64,000 bases of DNA from Bifidobacterium sp. ESL0775 (GCF_029395475.1 NZ_CP113917.1:1240001-1304000), one strand, 5' to 3'. Positions 19,280 to 29,391 are shown, counted from the first letter of the stretch. Translations and numbers: made by a program. Notes: generated by a model not told the origin, from the sequence alone.

Positions 19280-20194
19280 TCAAAACGAAGCAACGACAGG
19301 TTGTATTACGTTAGACAACGCTTGGGAAGCCGCGGGCGAAGCCTGAAGGACACCGGCGATCAGAAGGATCGCCACGACCACGGCGATGATGATGCGGTAG
19401 ATCGCAAAAGCCTTGTAGGAGAACGTCGAGACGAATTTCAGGAACGCGATGATGACGATATAGCCCAAAAGGAAGCTGACGACCATCGCGGCCAACGTGG
19501 CGCCCCAGCCTGGAAAATTCGGCTCGCTTTTGTAGTCCCCGACCGCTTTGACGGCTTCGAGGATACCTGAGCCGAAGACGGCGGGAATGGCCATGATGAA
19601 GCTCACCCGCACGGCGTCCTCACGCGTATAGCCCATCGCGCGCCCGAAGGTGATGGTGCCGCCGGAACGGGAGACACCGGGAATCAGCGCCAGCATCTGA
19701 CCGACGCCGAACAGGAGGGCGTCTTTCCAATTCATTTCCTTGACGGTCTTGCGTTCGGGCGCCTTCGCGTCGACCACCCATAGGATGATGCCGAACAGCA
19801 GAAGGACGGTGACGGTGATCCACAGGTTGCGCAGCGTCGTCTCGATGGTTTTCTGGAAAAGGACACCGGCGATGAGGATCGGGATGGTGCCGATGATGAT
19901 GTACCAGCCGAAAGTGGCGTCACGGTCGCCTTTGCCGAGCCTTGACTTCCAATCCTTGCCGTGATGGCCGAAGAGACAGCCGAACCAGTGCGAAAGGATG
20001 TTGACGATGTCGCGGCGGAAGTAGAGGATGACCGCCAGTTCGGTGCCAAGCTGGATGATGGCCGTGAATGCCGCCCCAGGGTCGGAATGCAGCATCAGCT
20101 CGCCGACGATGCGGATATGGGCGCTCGAAGACACCGGCAGGTACTCGGTGAGCGCCTGGACCAGCCCCAGAACGATGGCTTGGAAGAAATTCAT
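19280..20194 (-). CDS. uppP: Undecaprenyl-diphosphatase UppP (BacA)
   Basis: 304 residues and about eight membrane helices. UppP recycles the lipid carrier of cell wall synthesis by hydrolysing undecaprenyl diphosphate to the monophosphate, and its overproduction gives bacitracin resistance. The two conserved blocks are present: QALTEYLPVSSSAHIRI near the N-terminus (Glu and Ser-rich catalytic loop) and PGVSRSGGTITFGRAMGYTR in the second half. The C-terminus has a few extra residues (ASPAASQALSNVIQPVVASF). It stands alone and diverges from the fructosamine-kinase-like gene. Confidence 0.96.
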   Translation of the reverse strand: MNFFQAIVLGLVQALTEYLPVSSSAHIRIVGELMLHSDPGAAFTAIIQLGTELAVILYFRRDIVNILSHWFGCLFGHHGKDWKSRLGKGDRDATFGWYIIIGTIPILIAGVLFQKTIETTLRNLWITVTVLLLFGIILWVVDAKAPERKTVKEMNWKDALLFGVGQMLALIPGVSRSGGTITFGRAMGYTREDAVRVSFIMAIPAVFGSGILEAVKAVGDYKSEPNFPGWGATLAAMVVSFLLGYIVIIAFLKFVSTFSYKAFAIYRIIIAVVVAILLIAGVLQASPAASQALSNVIQPVVASF

Positions 20195-20455
20195 GATCCC
20201 TCTTTGTGCGTGTCCCCGCCGAAAAAATCGTTACTTGGTTCATCAATAGTCGCAAAAGACCGGCAGGGGTTCGTGTGTACCAAATCAGATTACCCAACAA
20301 GTCAGAACTACGTGTGTTGAAGCCGCCGATTGTCGCACATCGCTCACACAATTGAGACGCAGGCATTGCCCGCAAGCGGCCGGACAATACGGAAATCCAT
20401 ATCGCTAAGGTTTGGGAGTTCCCTGAGGCCGTTGGAAGCAAACGAAGGGTACATC

Positions 20456-21247
20456 ATGGCAAAATATCGTAAAAGCAGGGCGTTCGCGCCAAAGGGATTC
20501 TTCGAATGCGAGGGCAAAGGGCTCAAATGGCTCGGAGAAGCCCAACCGCAGGGTGGCCCGCGGGTCGTCGACGTCTATGGTTGGGGCGACAGCTGGCTCG
20601 ACATCGAACGCGTCGACTCCTGCTCCCCCACCCCCAAGGCGGCGCATGATTTTGGCGCCGCGTTGGCTCACATGCATGACGCGGGCGCGGATTATTTCGG
20701 CTCTGCTCCGTCTGGCTATGACGGAACCTGCTATTTCGGGCCGTTGCAGGACCCCGTGCCGATGGATACCGGGGAATGGAGCAATCCCGTTGACTATCTG
20801 GGTGAGGGTCGCCTGCTCCCCATGGTTCACCTTGGCATCAAACGCGGCGAATTGAACGACAACGACTTGGAAATGACGCAAGAGGTCATCGATGCGTTGC
20901 CGGATTTGCTTGGCTCGGCGGCCGAAGACAAGCCGGCCCGGGTGCACGGCGATTTGTGGAGCGGCAACGTGATGTGGACCAAGGATTCCGGGCAGACCGA
21001 GGCCGTGTTGATCGATCCGGCCGCGCATGGCGGGCATCGCGAGGAGGACCTCGCCATGCTCAACCTCTTCGGCATGCCTTATCTCGACGAGATCCTGGAT
21101 GGCTACGAATCCGCGCACCCGCTGAAGAAGGGATTCGCCGACAGGACGACTATCTGGCAGCTCTACCCGATTGCCGGCCATTGCGTCTTCTTCGGAGGCG
21201 GCTACGTCAGCGAATACCGCGCGATGTGCCGCTCACTGTTGGCCTAA
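20456..21247 (+). CDS. Fructosamine/ketosamine-3-kinase family protein
   Basis: 263 residues from the ATG at 20456 (GAAGGG upstream). The family is defined by an aminoglycoside phosphotransferase-like fold; here GAALAHMHDAGADYFG, ARVHGDLWSGNVMW (catalytic HGD-W--N) and AVLIDPAAHGGHREEDLAML (metal-binding DP-x-HG--E-D) are all seen. These enzymes phosphorylate sugar-amine adducts on protein lysines so that they break down, a form of deglycation; bacterial members act on ribulosamines or fructosamines. The N-terminal ATP-binding lobe appears slightly shorter than in the eukaryotic enzymes. Single gene with its own terminator. Confidence 0.88.
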   Translation: MAKYRKSRAFAPKGFFECEGKGLKWLGEAQPQGGPRVVDVYGWGDSWLDIERVDSCSPTPKAAHDFGAALAHMHDAGADYFGSAPSGYDGTCYFGPLQDPVPMDTGEWSNPVDYLGEGRLLPMVHLGIKRGELNDNDLEMTQEVIDALPDLLGSAAEDKPARVHGDLWSGNVMWTKDSGQTEAVLIDPAAHGGHREEDLAMLNLFGMPYLDEILDGYESAHPLKKGFADRTTIWQLYPIAGHCVFFGGGYVSEYRAMCRSLLA

Positions 21248-21287
21248 GCTCCTAAACCATCCCCGCATTTTTCTCAAAGCTTTAAAC

Positions 21288-21327
21288 AAAAGTTCCGTTG
21301 TCCAGTTTCTGAGCAACGGAACTTTTT
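21288..21327. terminator. Bidirectional terminator between the kinase gene and dnaJ
   Basis: Stem AAAAGTTCCGTTG/CAACGGAACTTTT with a 13-base loop, T-tract on the plus strand and A-tract on the other side, so it can end both convergent transcripts. Confidence 0.85.
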
Positions 21328-21348
21328 GATATCTTGGGCGTCGCGTTT

Positions 21349-22494
21349 TTAGTGCAGGGCGTCCTTGATCTTGTCGAAGAAGCCCTTGCGCACCGTCGTC
21401 GGACGGGAGCTTTGCTTGACCTGCGCGGCGTCCGCGTCGTGGCTTTGGGCGAATTGCGCGATCAGGTCACGTTCCCCATCATTGAGTTTGGTGGGGATGT
21501 GGATGCTCACGTGGGCGATCAGATCGCCGCGTTCCTCAGGACGCTTGATTTTCGCGACTCCGAGGCCTTTCAAAGGCACGGTCTCCTCGGGCTGGCAACC
21601 TTGCGGGATGCTGATGGTCTGTTTGCCGTCGAAGGTGTCGATGTCCAGATCGTGGCCGAGCACGGCCCAGCTCATGGGTATCTGAATCCAGCAATGCAAG
21701 TCGTCGCCTTCGCGGGTGAACTGCTTGTCCGGCTTGATGCGGATGTCGATGTAAAGGTCGCCTGCGGCTCCCCCGCCTTCGCCGACCTCGCCTTGGTTAG
21801 CCAAACGCAGCCGGGTGTTGTCGGAGATGCCTGCGGGAATCGTCACCCCGACATCACGGGAGGTGCGGATGCGCCCATGGCCTTGGCAGGTCGGGCAGGG
21901 ATGCTCGATGATGGTGCCGTGGCCCTCGCAGCGCTCGCATGGCGCCGTGGTCATCATCTGACCCAGCATGGTGCGCCTGACCTGCTGGCGCATGCCCTGG
22001 CCGTGGCACTCCGGGCAGGTGACCGGCTTCTCTCCATTGGCCGTGCCGGTTCCGCTGCATTTGGGGCATAGGCCGAACGTGTTGATCTTGACATGGGCCG
22101 TACCGCCGAAAACCGCGGTTTTAAGAGCTATGGAGGCGCTGGAAAGTGCGTCGCGCCCTGGTTGGGTGCGCGGTGTCGGTCCTTGGGCGCCGCCACCGAA
22201 CGCGTTGCCGAAGAACTGGCCGAAGATGTCGCCCATGTCGCCGAAACCGGCGGATGAGAAGCCGGCTGACGCGTTTGGATCGTTGGGATCGACTCCGGAA
22301 TCGTACATACGCCGCTTGTCCGGGTCGGAAAGCACCTCGTAGGCGTTGTTGACTTCCTTGAATTTGTCCTCGAACTGAGGCCCGGCGATATCGGGATGAT
22401 ATTTGCGGCTCATCTTGCGATAGGCCTTTTTAATCTCCTCGTCGCTGGCCGTGCGCTCGATACCGAGCACCTCATAATAATCTGTATCTGCCAC
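21349..22494 (-). CDS. dnaJ: Chaperone protein DnaJ
   Basis: 381 residues with the complete type I DnaJ layout: J domain with His33-Pro34-Asp35, Gly/Phe region ([18 protein letters not shown]), four CxxCxGxG-type zinc motifs ([32 protein letters not shown]) and the two C-terminal beta domains. It stimulates DnaK ATPase and delivers clients. It is 82 bases downstream of hrcA on the same strand and so belongs to the CIRCE-controlled hrcA-dnaJ operon. dnaK/grpE are not in the window. Confidence 0.96.
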   Translation of the reverse strand: MADTDYYEVLGIERTASDEEIKKAYRKMSRKYHPDIAGPQFEDKFKEVNNAYEVLSDPDKRRMYDSGVDPNDPNASAGFSSAGFGDMGDIFGQFFGNAFGGGAQGPTPRTQPGRDALSSASIALKTAVFGGTAHVKINTFGLCPKCSGTGTANGEKPVTCPECHGQGMRQQVRRTMLGQMMTTAPCERCEGHGTIIEHPCPTCQGHGRIRTSRDVGVTIPAGISDNTRLRLANQGEVGEGGGAAGDLYIDIRIKPDKQFTREGDDLHCWIQIPMSWAVLGHDLDIDTFDGKQTISIPQGCQPEETVPLKGLGVAKIKRPEERGDLIAHVSIHIPTKLNDGERDLIAQFAQSHDADAAQVKQSSRPTTVRKGFFDKIKDALH

Positions 22495-22576
22495 TGAAAT
22501 CCCTTGAATATGTAAATTCTTGATACACGTTTACGCTACGTTCTGCCAGTTATTGTGCCATAAGCCTTGGAATACC

Positions 22577-23662
22577 TTACGCCGCCTCGTCCTGAGCGAT
22601 CAGGTCCGTCAGGTACCTCGCCACTGCACGTACGGCGGTGATGGTGGTCGCGTAATCCATGTGGGTCGGGCCGATGGAGCCGACGAAGGCGACAGGATGC
22701 GGCGCTCCGGAATCATCAGCCTCATCATCATTGCCCTCATCGTTGTCGTCCGCGGTCTCGCTGCGTCCGTAGCCGGATGAGACGACCGAGGCGTGGATGA
22801 GACCCGGCGTCCGGGTTTCCGATCCGATGGCGACCCCTACACCTTGGCCCTCCTCACTCAGGTCACTCATCAGGCGCATGATGACCACCTGCTCCTCAAG
22901 CGCGTCGAAAAGCGGGCCGAGGTCCGTGCGGGGCTGCCGGTGCGCGAGTTGGGAGGTGCCGGCCATGTACATCTGCCCGGTTCCCTCGTCCTGCGCCATC
23001 GATTCCACGGTCTTGGCGAGCCGTTCTCCCAGAACGCGAACAGAACGGTATTCCGGGGCGGTGATGATGGTACGGATGCGTTGCGCGGCCTGCACCAACG
23101 GCATGTCCATGCATTGCGCGTTGACCAGTTCGGAGAACCGAGTCAACGCCACGGCGCTTGGCATCTCGTTCAGCGTGAACGTGTGCTGTGCCACCGAACC
23201 CGAATCGGTGATGATGACGGCCAACATGGTGACCGCGTTCAGGGGCACAATCTCGATGCGCCGCAGCTTCGACTTGGAAAGCGCCGGTGAGGAGACCACG
23301 GCGACCTGGCCGGTGATGTTGGCCAGCAGGCGGGCCGCACGCTGCAAGGTGTCCTGCAAGCTGGCGGAACCGGAGAGGAACGTGGTGATGCCACGCCGCT
23401 GCGCTTCGCTGAGAGGCACGACGGTGGCCAAGCGGTCCACGAAATACCGGTAGCCGCGCTCCGTGGGGATGCGCCCCGCCGAGGTGTGCGGCTGGATGAG
23501 ATAGCCCTCATCCTCCAACGCGGACATGTCGTTGCGGATCGTCGCCGAACTGACCCCCAGATCGTGTGCTTTCGCCAACGCCGTCGATCCGACGGGCTCT
23601 TGGGAACGGATGTAGTCCTCGACCACGGCCCTGAGCACCAGCATGCGTCTTGACTGTGTCAT
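22577..23662 (-). CDS. hrcA: Heat-inducible transcription repressor HrcA
   Basis: 361 residues. HrcA dimers bind CIRCE elements and repress class I heat shock genes; the repressor is kept active by GroEL. The N-terminal winged helix is typical (MLVLRAVVEDYIRSQEPVG, SSATIRNDMSALEDEGYL, HTSAGRIPTERGYRYFVD). The start at 23662 is fixed by an ideal AAGGAGG. The C-terminal third carries a long acidic insertion (SETADDNDEGNDDEADDSG, about residues 300-320) that core HrcA proteins lack. A perfect CIRCE lies directly upstream, so it regulates itself and dnaJ. Confidence 0.96.
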   Translation of the reverse strand: MTQSRRMLVLRAVVEDYIRSQEPVGSTALAKAHDLGVSSATIRNDMSALEDEGYLIQPHTSAGRIPTERGYRYFVDRLATVVPLSEAQRRGITTFLSGSASLQDTLQRAARLLANITGQVAVVSSPALSKSKLRRIEIVPLNAVTMLAVIITDSGSVAQHTFTLNEMPSAVALTRFSELVNAQCMDMPLVQAAQRIRTIITAPEYRSVRVLGERLAKTVESMAQDEGTGQMYMAGTSQLAHRQPRTDLGPLFDALEEQVVIMRLMSDLSEEGQGVGVAIGSETRTPGLIHASVVSSGYGRSETADDNDEGNDDEADDSGAPHPVAFVGSIGPTHMDYATTITAVRAVARYLTDLIAQDEAA

Positions 23663-23704
23663 TTGGCCTCCTTCCATGGTCATGGCGATACATATATATG
23701 AATC

Positions 23705-23745
23705 AGTATACCAAAGTATTAGCACTCTTGGCGTGAGAGTGCTAA
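23705..23745 (-). promoter_or_regulatory. CIRCE element and extended -10 promoter of hrcA-dnaJ
   Basis: The perfect inverted repeat TTAGCACTC-N9-GAGTGCTAA spans 23719-23745 and is the HrcA operator. On the minus strand it is followed after eight bases by TATACT (23705-23710) preceded by TGG, an extended -10 box. The operator covers the -35 position, so HrcA binding would block RNA polymerase. Confidence 0.92.
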
Positions 23746-23947
23746 TCGTTCCACTCTCAGAAGATTCAGCCAGAAACGAACCAAGTGTCTGTGTGAACGC
23801 TAACAGCACAAAACTAATCAAACACGTTCAAAACATAACTTTTCGTCGGCTCTTAAAGTTAGCATGAAAGGGCAATGTGAGGGTGCCATGCGTCGCGGAA
23901 TAAGCCGCGTTGGCAGCATCCGGAATATTGGAAGGAAAGTAAAACCT

Positions 23948-26047
23948 ATGACCGATTTCACTTGGTCGGATTTGGACGAGCGCGCCGTCAAGATGGCGAA
24001 GGTGCTCTCCGCAGACGCGGTTGAGCGTGCTGGCAGTGGCCACCCGGGCTCCCCTATCTCACTGGCGCCCATCGCGTACACGCTTTATCAGCATTACATC
24101 AAGCATGATCCCAACGATCCCCACTGGGACGGCCGTGATCGTTTCATCCTCTCCGGCGGACACGCGTCGCTGACGCAGTACGTCCAGCTCTACTTCTCGG
24201 GCTACGGCCTGACGATTGATGACCTCAAATACTTCCGCGGCGGCGCCGACACGCGCACGCCCGGCCATCCCGAGGTCAACCTAACCCCAGGCATCGAAAT
24301 GACCACCGGCCCGCTCGGCCAAGGCCTTGCCTCGGCTGTCGGCTTCGCTTATGGCCAGCGCTTCGAGCGTGGCCTGCTCGATCCGAACGCCCCCGCCGGC
24401 ACCTCGCCGTTCGACCATAAGGTCTGGGTCATCTGCGGTGAAGGCGACGTCGAGGAAGGCGTCTCTTCGGAGGCCTCCTCGCTCGCCGGCAACGAACGTC
24501 TCGGCAATTTGACCGTGATCTTCGACGCCAACCACATCCAAATCGAAGGTGACACCAAGCTCACCTTCTCCGAGGACATCCTCAAGCGCTATGAGGCCTA
24601 CGGCTGGTACACCGACGAAGTCAGCTTCGTCCAGCCCGACGGCTCCTACAAGGAAGACACCGCAGCTCTCGCCGCGGCGCTTGACAAGGCCGAGCAGGTC
24701 ACCGACCGCCCGAAGTTCATCAAGGTCGACACCCTGATGGCCTGGCCGACCCCCGGCAAGACCAACAACGAATCCGCCCACGGCTCCAAGCTGGGTCCGG
24801 AAGCCGTTGCAGGACTCAAGAAGGTCCTCGGCTTCGATCCATCCGTCGACTTCCCTGTTGATGAAGAAGCCCTCGCCCACGCCCGCAAGGTCGCCGACCG
24901 CGGCCTCGAGGCACACAAGGAATGGGACGAGAAGCTCGCCGCCTGGCGCAAGGCCAACCCCGAGCAGTCCAAGCTCTATGACCGCCTCAAGGCCCATGAG
25001 CTTCCTGAAGGCTTCGACGAGGCCATCGACGAGCTCGAGAAGAGCTTCGCCGCCGGCGACCAGGCCGCGACCCGCAAGTCCTCCGGTCAGGTCCTGAACG
25101 CCATCGCCAAGGTCATGCCGGAACTGTGGGGCGGCTCAGCCGACCTCGCCGGCTCCAACAAGACCGACATAGACGGCGCCGAGACCTTCGGTCCCAAGTC
25201 CGACGAGACCCGCACCTGGCCCAAGGCCAGCGAGTACGGCCGCCAGCTGCACTTCGGCGTTCGCGAGTTCGCCATGGGCGCCATCACCAATGGCATCCTG
25301 CTGGGCAGCGACACCCGTCCTTACGGCGGCACGTTCTTCCAGTTCTCCGATTATGAGCGTCCCGCGGTCCGTCTCGCGGCCCTCATGAAGATTCCGAACC
25401 TCTACGTCTGGAGCCACGATTCCGTGGCGCTCGGCGAAGACGGCCCGACCCACCAGCCCATCGAGCATCTCGCGGCCTTCCGCGCCATCTCCGATATGGA
25501 AGTCGTACGTCCCGCCGATGAGTTCGAGACCGCCGAGGCCTATCGTTACTTCTTCGAGAAGAAGAACACCCTGCCGACCGCGATCATCCTCACCCGTCAG
25601 GGTGTGCCGACGCTCGCCGAAACCGCCGAGAAGGCACGTGACGGCGTCCGTAAGGGTGCTTACATCCTTGTCGACACCGATGGCGAGCCTGATGTCATCA
25701 TCATGGCCACCGGTTCCGAGGTCCAGTGGGCCGTCGAGGGCGCCAAGACCCTCAAGGCCAAGGGCATCAAGGCCCGCGTGGTCTCCATGCCGTCCATGGA
25801 ATGGTTCGAGGAGCAGGACGACGATTACAAGGAAGCCGTGCTTCCGAAGTCCGTTAAGGCCCGCGTCTCCATCGAAGCCGGCATCGCCCAGCCTTGGTAC
25901 AAGTACCTCGGCAGCTACGGCAAGCCGATCTCCATCGAGCGTTTCGGCCTGCAGGGCGACGGCGCTCAGAACATGATCGACCTTGGCATCACCGCCGAAC
26001 ACGTCGTCGAAGCCGCCGAGGCCTCGATCGAAGAGGCGCGTGCCTGA
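23948..26047 (+). CDS. tkt: Transketolase
   Basis: 699 residues from the ATG at 23948, matching usual transketolase length; the earlier in-frame ATG adds a basic non-conserved leader. It transfers two-carbon ketol units using thiamine diphosphate. Seen: SGHPGSPISLAPIAYTLYQ (N-terminal substrate site), the ThDP motif GEGDVEEGVSSEASSLAGN...IFDANHIQIEG, the pyrimidine domain (GVREFAMGAITNGI, Glu for ThDP activation) and HDSVALGEDGPTHQPIEHL. With transaldolase immediately downstream it supplies pentose and erythrose phosphates for the bifid shunt, which relies on these two enzymes. High codon bias suggests strong expression. Confidence 0.97.
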   Translation: MTDFTWSDLDERAVKMAKVLSADAVERAGSGHPGSPISLAPIAYTLYQHYIKHDPNDPHWDGRDRFILSGGHASLTQYVQLYFSGYGLTIDDLKYFRGGADTRTPGHPEVNLTPGIEMTTGPLGQGLASAVGFAYGQRFERGLLDPNAPAGTSPFDHKVWVICGEGDVEEGVSSEASSLAGNERLGNLTVIFDANHIQIEGDTKLTFSEDILKRYEAYGWYTDEVSFVQPDGSYKEDTAALAAALDKAEQVTDRPKFIKVDTLMAWPTPGKTNNESAHGSKLGPEAVAGLKKVLGFDPSVDFPVDEEALAHARKVADRGLEAHKEWDEKLAAWRKANPEQSKLYDRLKAHELPEGFDEAIDELEKSFAAGDQAATRKSSGQVLNAIAKVMPELWGGSADLAGSNKTDIDGAETFGPKSDETRTWPKASEYGRQLHFGVREFAMGAITNGILLGSDTRPYGGTFFQFSDYERPAVRLAALMKIPNLYVWSHDSVALGEDGPTHQPIEHLAAFRAISDMEVVRPADEFETAEAYRYFFEKKNTLPTAIILTRQGVPTLAETAEKARDGVRKGAYILVDTDGEPDVIIMATGSEVQWAVEGAKTLKAKGIKARVVSMPSMEWFEEQDDDYKEAVLPKSVKARVSIEAGIAQPWYKYLGSYGKPISIERFGLQGDGAQNMIDLGITAEHVVEAAEASIEEARA

Positions 26048-26176
26048 GGTCTGACCCCACTCTTCAACAATCAATGAGCGATGCGGCCATTCGCGAGATT
26101 TCGCAAGAACCGCGGGTGGCCGCATCGTCGTATAAAAAGACTTCCAACACCAACGTTGGAATAAGGAGATAAAGAT

Positions 26177-27280
26177 ATGACAGAAGCAACGCAGCGTACC
26201 AGCGATTCCGGTGTTTCGATCTGGCTTGACGACCTTGATCGCAACCGCATCACCTCCGGCAATCTGCAGGAACTCATCAAGGACAAGAACGTCGTCGGTG
26301 TGACCACCAACCCCTCCATCTTCCAGAAGGCCCTGGCACAGGTCGGACCTTATGACGAACAGCTCAAGCAGCTCGGCAAGATCAACGTCGAAGACGCCGT
26401 CCGCGAACTGACCACCACCGATGTGCGCAACGCCACCGACATCTTCCGCGAAGTCGCCGAGAAGACCGATTACGTCGACGGCCGCGTGTCCATCGAAGTC
26501 GATCCCCGTCTGGCACACGACACCGAGAACACCGAGAAGCAGGCCGAACTGCTGTGGAAGATGGTCGATCGCCCGAATGCTTTGATCAAGATCCCGGCAA
26601 CACTGGAAGGCCTGCCCGCCATCACTGCCACGCTCGCCAAGGGCATCTCCGTCAACGTGACGCTGATCTTCTCGCTCGAGCGCTACAACCAGGTCATGGA
26701 CGCCTTCATCGAAGGCATGGAACAGGCCGCCAAGAACGGTCACGATCTGAGCAAGATGGCTTCCGTGGGCTCGTTCTTCGTTTCCCGCGTTGACACCGCC
26801 GTGGACAAGCTGCTCGAAGCCAACGGCTCGCCTGAGGCCAAGGCTCTGGAAGGCAAGGCCGCTGTGGCCAACGCCCGCCTCGCCTACAAGATGTGGCAGG
26901 AGAAGTTCGCCAACGATCCTCGCTGGCCAGCGCTTGAGGCCAAGGGCGCCAAGAAGCAGCGTCCGCTGTGGGCTTCCACCGGCACCAAGAACCCGGCTTA
27001 CTCCGACTGCAAGTATGTTGACGAGCTCGTCGCTCCCGACATCGTCAACACCATGCCGGCCAAGACGCTTGACGCCCTCGCCGATCACGGTGACGGCCGT
27101 CCGAGCATCGAAGGCACATACGAGGAGAGCCAGGCCATCATGGACAAGCTCGCCGCGCTCGGCATCAACATCAAGGATGTCACCGACCAGCTCGAAGCCG
27201 AAGGCGTCGCTAAGTTCATCGCCTCCTGGGATTCGGTCCTCTCCGACACCCAGGCCGGCATCGACCGCGTCAACGGCTGA
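26177..27280 (+). CDS. tal: Transaldolase
   Basis: 367 residues, of the longer actinobacterial/cyanobacterial transaldolase type. The enzyme moves dihydroxyacetone units between sugar phosphates through a Schiff base. Motifs: [14 protein letters not shown] (N-terminal Asp/Asn loop), the lysine block [17 protein letters not shown] that forms the Schiff base, [16 protein letters not shown], and [20 protein letters not shown]. The start ATG has AAGGAGATAAAGAT upstream. It is 130 bases after tkt and probably in the same operon; a very long hairpin follows it. Confidence 0.97.
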   Translation: MTEATQRTSDSGVSIWLDDLDRNRITSGNLQELIKDKNVVGVTTNPSIFQKALAQVGPYDEQLKQLGKINVEDAVRELTTTDVRNATDIFREVAEKTDYVDGRVSIEVDPRLAHDTENTEKQAELLWKMVDRPNALIKIPATLEGLPAITATLAKGISVNVTLIFSLERYNQVMDAFIEGMEQAAKNGHDLSKMASVGSFFVSRVDTAVDKLLEANGSPEAKALEGKAAVANARLAYKMWQEKFANDPRWPALEAKGAKKQRPLWASTGTKNPAYSDCKYVDELVAPDIVNTMPAKTLDALADHGDGRPSIEGTYEESQAIMDKLAALGINIKDVTDQLEAEGVAKFIASWDSVLSDTQAGIDRVNG

Positions 27281-27299
27281 TTTCCTTTAAAGGGTAGTC

Positions 27300-27388
27300 G
27301 TAGAACCCGGAGATATACGTTATTGTGGACGCTCCTTGGCCGCTCGGCCGTGTCTTACGCCACAACAACGCATATCTCCGGGTTCTAC
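27300..27388. terminator. Very long hairpin after tal, probable bidirectional terminator
   Basis: A 29-base stem with only two mismatches (27300-27328 against 27360-27388; outer 16 pairs perfect, GTAGAACCCGGAGATA/TATCTCCGGGTTCTAC) encloses a 31-base loop that itself holds GGCCG/CGGCC. It sits between convergent genes tal and the hydrolase. There is no strong T-tract, so the role as terminator is inferred from place. Confidence 0.6.
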
Positions 27389-27433
27389 TTATGCCAAAGG
27401 AGCTTTTACTGCCAGCGAATATAAAAAACGATA

Positions 27434-28231
27434 CTAACTCAATAGCTTGGAGGACCACTCAGCGAGGAGGGGTTTTATGGCTTCGGGCTGGTCGATGTGG
27501 ATGTTGTGACCGGCCGGGTCGATGACCTTGTAGACGGCGTTGGGATAGTGCGGAAGCAGGGCCTTTTGATCTTCGTAACCTACGACCTGATCCTCTTTAC
27601 CGGCGACAATCAATGTGGGGCCTGTGTAGGTTCCCAAGCGCTGTTCTGGGTCGCCGTCGAGCCAGTAGCGCTGGCCTAGTTTGGCGTTGGCATCGCGGTC
27701 GCATAGTTTGGTTCCGGGGAGGATGTAACGCTGGTAACGGCGCCAAGCGTCGAAGGACTGGTTGACGCCCATGGTGACGAAATCAATGACTTTGTCTTGT
27801 GGAAGATTATGGGTCAAGTCGGGATTGGCATTGCTGATGACATGCTCAGCCAGATGACGATGCGAAATCACCGGGTCGACTACGCTGGCAATCAAGGCCA
27901 CACCTGCCACCCGTTTTGGTTCACGTGAAAGTGTATCACGAACCAATGCCCCACCCATCGAATTGCCTAGCAAGGCAAAGCGCCTGCTGCCACCAACCAA
28001 TTCGTTCACGGCATTCGTGAACCATTCTGCAAGCTCAGGAAGTCCTCCAATACCCTGCAAAGCCGGAGTCTGACCGTATCCCGGTAAATCCATATAAATG
28101 CGTTGCGTGCCCTCAGGAAACGCGTCGTCAAGCATAATCAGCGAACGATGGTCAACTCCCATGCCGTGGGCGATAATGATGGGCAGCCCCTCCCCTTTAA
28201 CAACCGTATACGCTTCAGGCTGCGTGACCAT
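27434..28231 (-). CDS. Alpha/beta hydrolase
   Basis: 265 residues of the alpha/beta hydrolase fold. The oxyanion-hole region is IIAHGMGVDHRS, the nucleophile elbow is GNSMGG with Ser91, and the catalytic His lies in AGHNIHIDQPEA near the C-terminus; the acid is probably the Asp in VAGKEDQVVGYEDQ. No signal peptide, so it acts in the cytoplasm. Substrate unknown. The start is followed upstream by a hairpin with a U-tract (28277-28324), which could stop or attenuate transcription into this gene. Lower GC than tkt-tal. Confidence 0.85.
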   Translation of the reverse strand: MVTQPEAYTVVKGEGLPIIIAHGMGVDHRSLIMLDDAFPEGTQRIYMDLPGYGQTPALQGIGGLPELAEWFTNAVNELVGGSRRFALLGNSMGGALVRDTLSREPKRVAGVALIASVVDPVISHRHLAEHVISNANPDLTHNLPQDKVIDFVTMGVNQSFDAWRRYQRYILPGTKLCDRDANAKLGQRYWLDGDPEQRLGTYTGPTLIVAGKEDQVVGYEDQKALLPHYPNAVYKVIDPAGHNIHIDQPEAIKPLLAEWSSKLLS

Positions 28232-28276
28232 GTGATTGCTACTTCCATTAAAAATTTTCAGCGTTCACGCTGTTCT

Positions 28277-28362
28277 AAAAAGCGCGGAAGCCGGGCCCCA
28301 TGAAACACAGGGACATCCGGCTTCTGCTTCCAGACCCTCAGCGAGGGAAAAGCATGAATATA
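28277..28362 (-). repeat. Hairpin repeat, copy A
   Basis: Read on the minus strand: a small stem CCCTC/GAGGG (28335-28347), then GAAGCCGG/CCGGCTTC (28287-28324), then a run of five T. About 50 bases (28313-28362) match copy B at 32634-32684 with only a few changes. The arrangement hairpin, hairpin, U-run looks like a terminator or attenuator, and it lies 45 bases upstream of the hydrolase start. Confidence 0.7.
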
Positions 28363-28578
28363 TTATAACTCACACAGTTGGTTATACCAAATATTTCTCT
28401 TTCTTCACTCAGGGCATATAAAGACGAACTGTCACAGCGATATTGAAAAACGCTCTAAATCATTGACGACAAGCCGTTCCGATTCGCATCCCTCTGATGC
28501 ACCTAGAATCTGATCCGGCAACCACAGTCTGGAATCCGACCCTCCAGGTAATAATTCATAACGGAGCGCTCTCACGAA
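28363..28578. other. Intergenic AT-rich region, no gene seen
   Basis: About 215 bases between repeat copy A and the 3' end of the broken gene; no coding frame or clear signal recognised. Confidence 0.35.
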
Positions 28579-29243
28579 TTATTTTGCATGCAGAGTCTGA
28601 ATGAAACGTAGCTCATTATGGTCTTGTTTGACGTTTCGTGATTCCATGAAAAGGTGAGTCACTCCATATTGGATTTCCAGTATTGGAAGCAGCGTTTTAA
28701 GGCATTTTCTTCGCGCACGTTCCGGCCTCATGGTTTTAAGCAAAGGTTCCGCTGAAATTGAAACATGATGAAGCTTGAGTTCGTTGATCAATGAGATAGA
28801 TTTTTCATGCTCTCGAGAGTCCATATCATACCAATGGACCTTTTTGCCTTTCAATAACTTGGCTTTTTTAAAATTGAGAACGAATCATCGACTCGTCAAG
28901 ATTACATATCGACACACCAATAACATATCTGGACGGTCTGGTGTCCTGTGTACGGATGCTTTCATCTCCCCACGCAATTCGTTCCTTTATTGCCATTCGG
29001 TCCTCCGCATCGTTGCATTCTCAAGGAAAAAACTGTAGTAGATCGTCAAAAAGTTTCACTTCTCTCCAATTTCAGCAGGCTTCCATCCCGTGCCCGCATA
29101 TTGCGCTCCAGCTCGTCAAGACTGGTCACCAAATGTGAGTGGAAATCCTTGCCGCTGGGAATTTCTCGTCAGACTGGTCCATGGCGATAAAGGTGTCAAT
29201 GTTACTGTTATCAATGACCAAATGCCCTCCCTCGGATAACATC
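28579..29243 (-). pseudogene. Broken gene of unknown family
   Basis: On the minus strand several frames in series give a coherent protein. It starts MMLSEGGHLVIDNSNIDTF near 29243, shifts frame near 29145 (continuing DFHSHLVTSLDELERNMRA), shifts again near 29050 (KLFDDLLQFFP then a stop), has stop codons through 28870-29030, and recovers as a 91-residue frame from 28854 (KVHWYDMDSREHEKSISL to QDHNELRFIQTLHAK). At least two frameshifts and several stops show decay. The surviving C-terminal piece (GVTHLFMESRNVKQDHNEL) hints at a nuclease-like or RNase H-like unknown family, but I cannot name it. Confidence 0.55.
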
Positions 29244-29391
29244 ATCTCCTTCCACGCTCCCGAAAAACATGTATTTCAACCTGTAACGCCTAATATAGCA
29301 TCAACTGCAAGCCAAACCGAGAATCTTGATATCAAGGTCTCAAGATTCAACCGTTACTCAAATTTTGAGGGCAGTCAGAGAAAACAAAACC

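Noticed and set aside
25136..27088. Minus-strand frame of 650 codons opposite tkt and tal
   Set aside because: It spans two well-supported genes and their gap with no family features; a shadow of strongly biased codon use.
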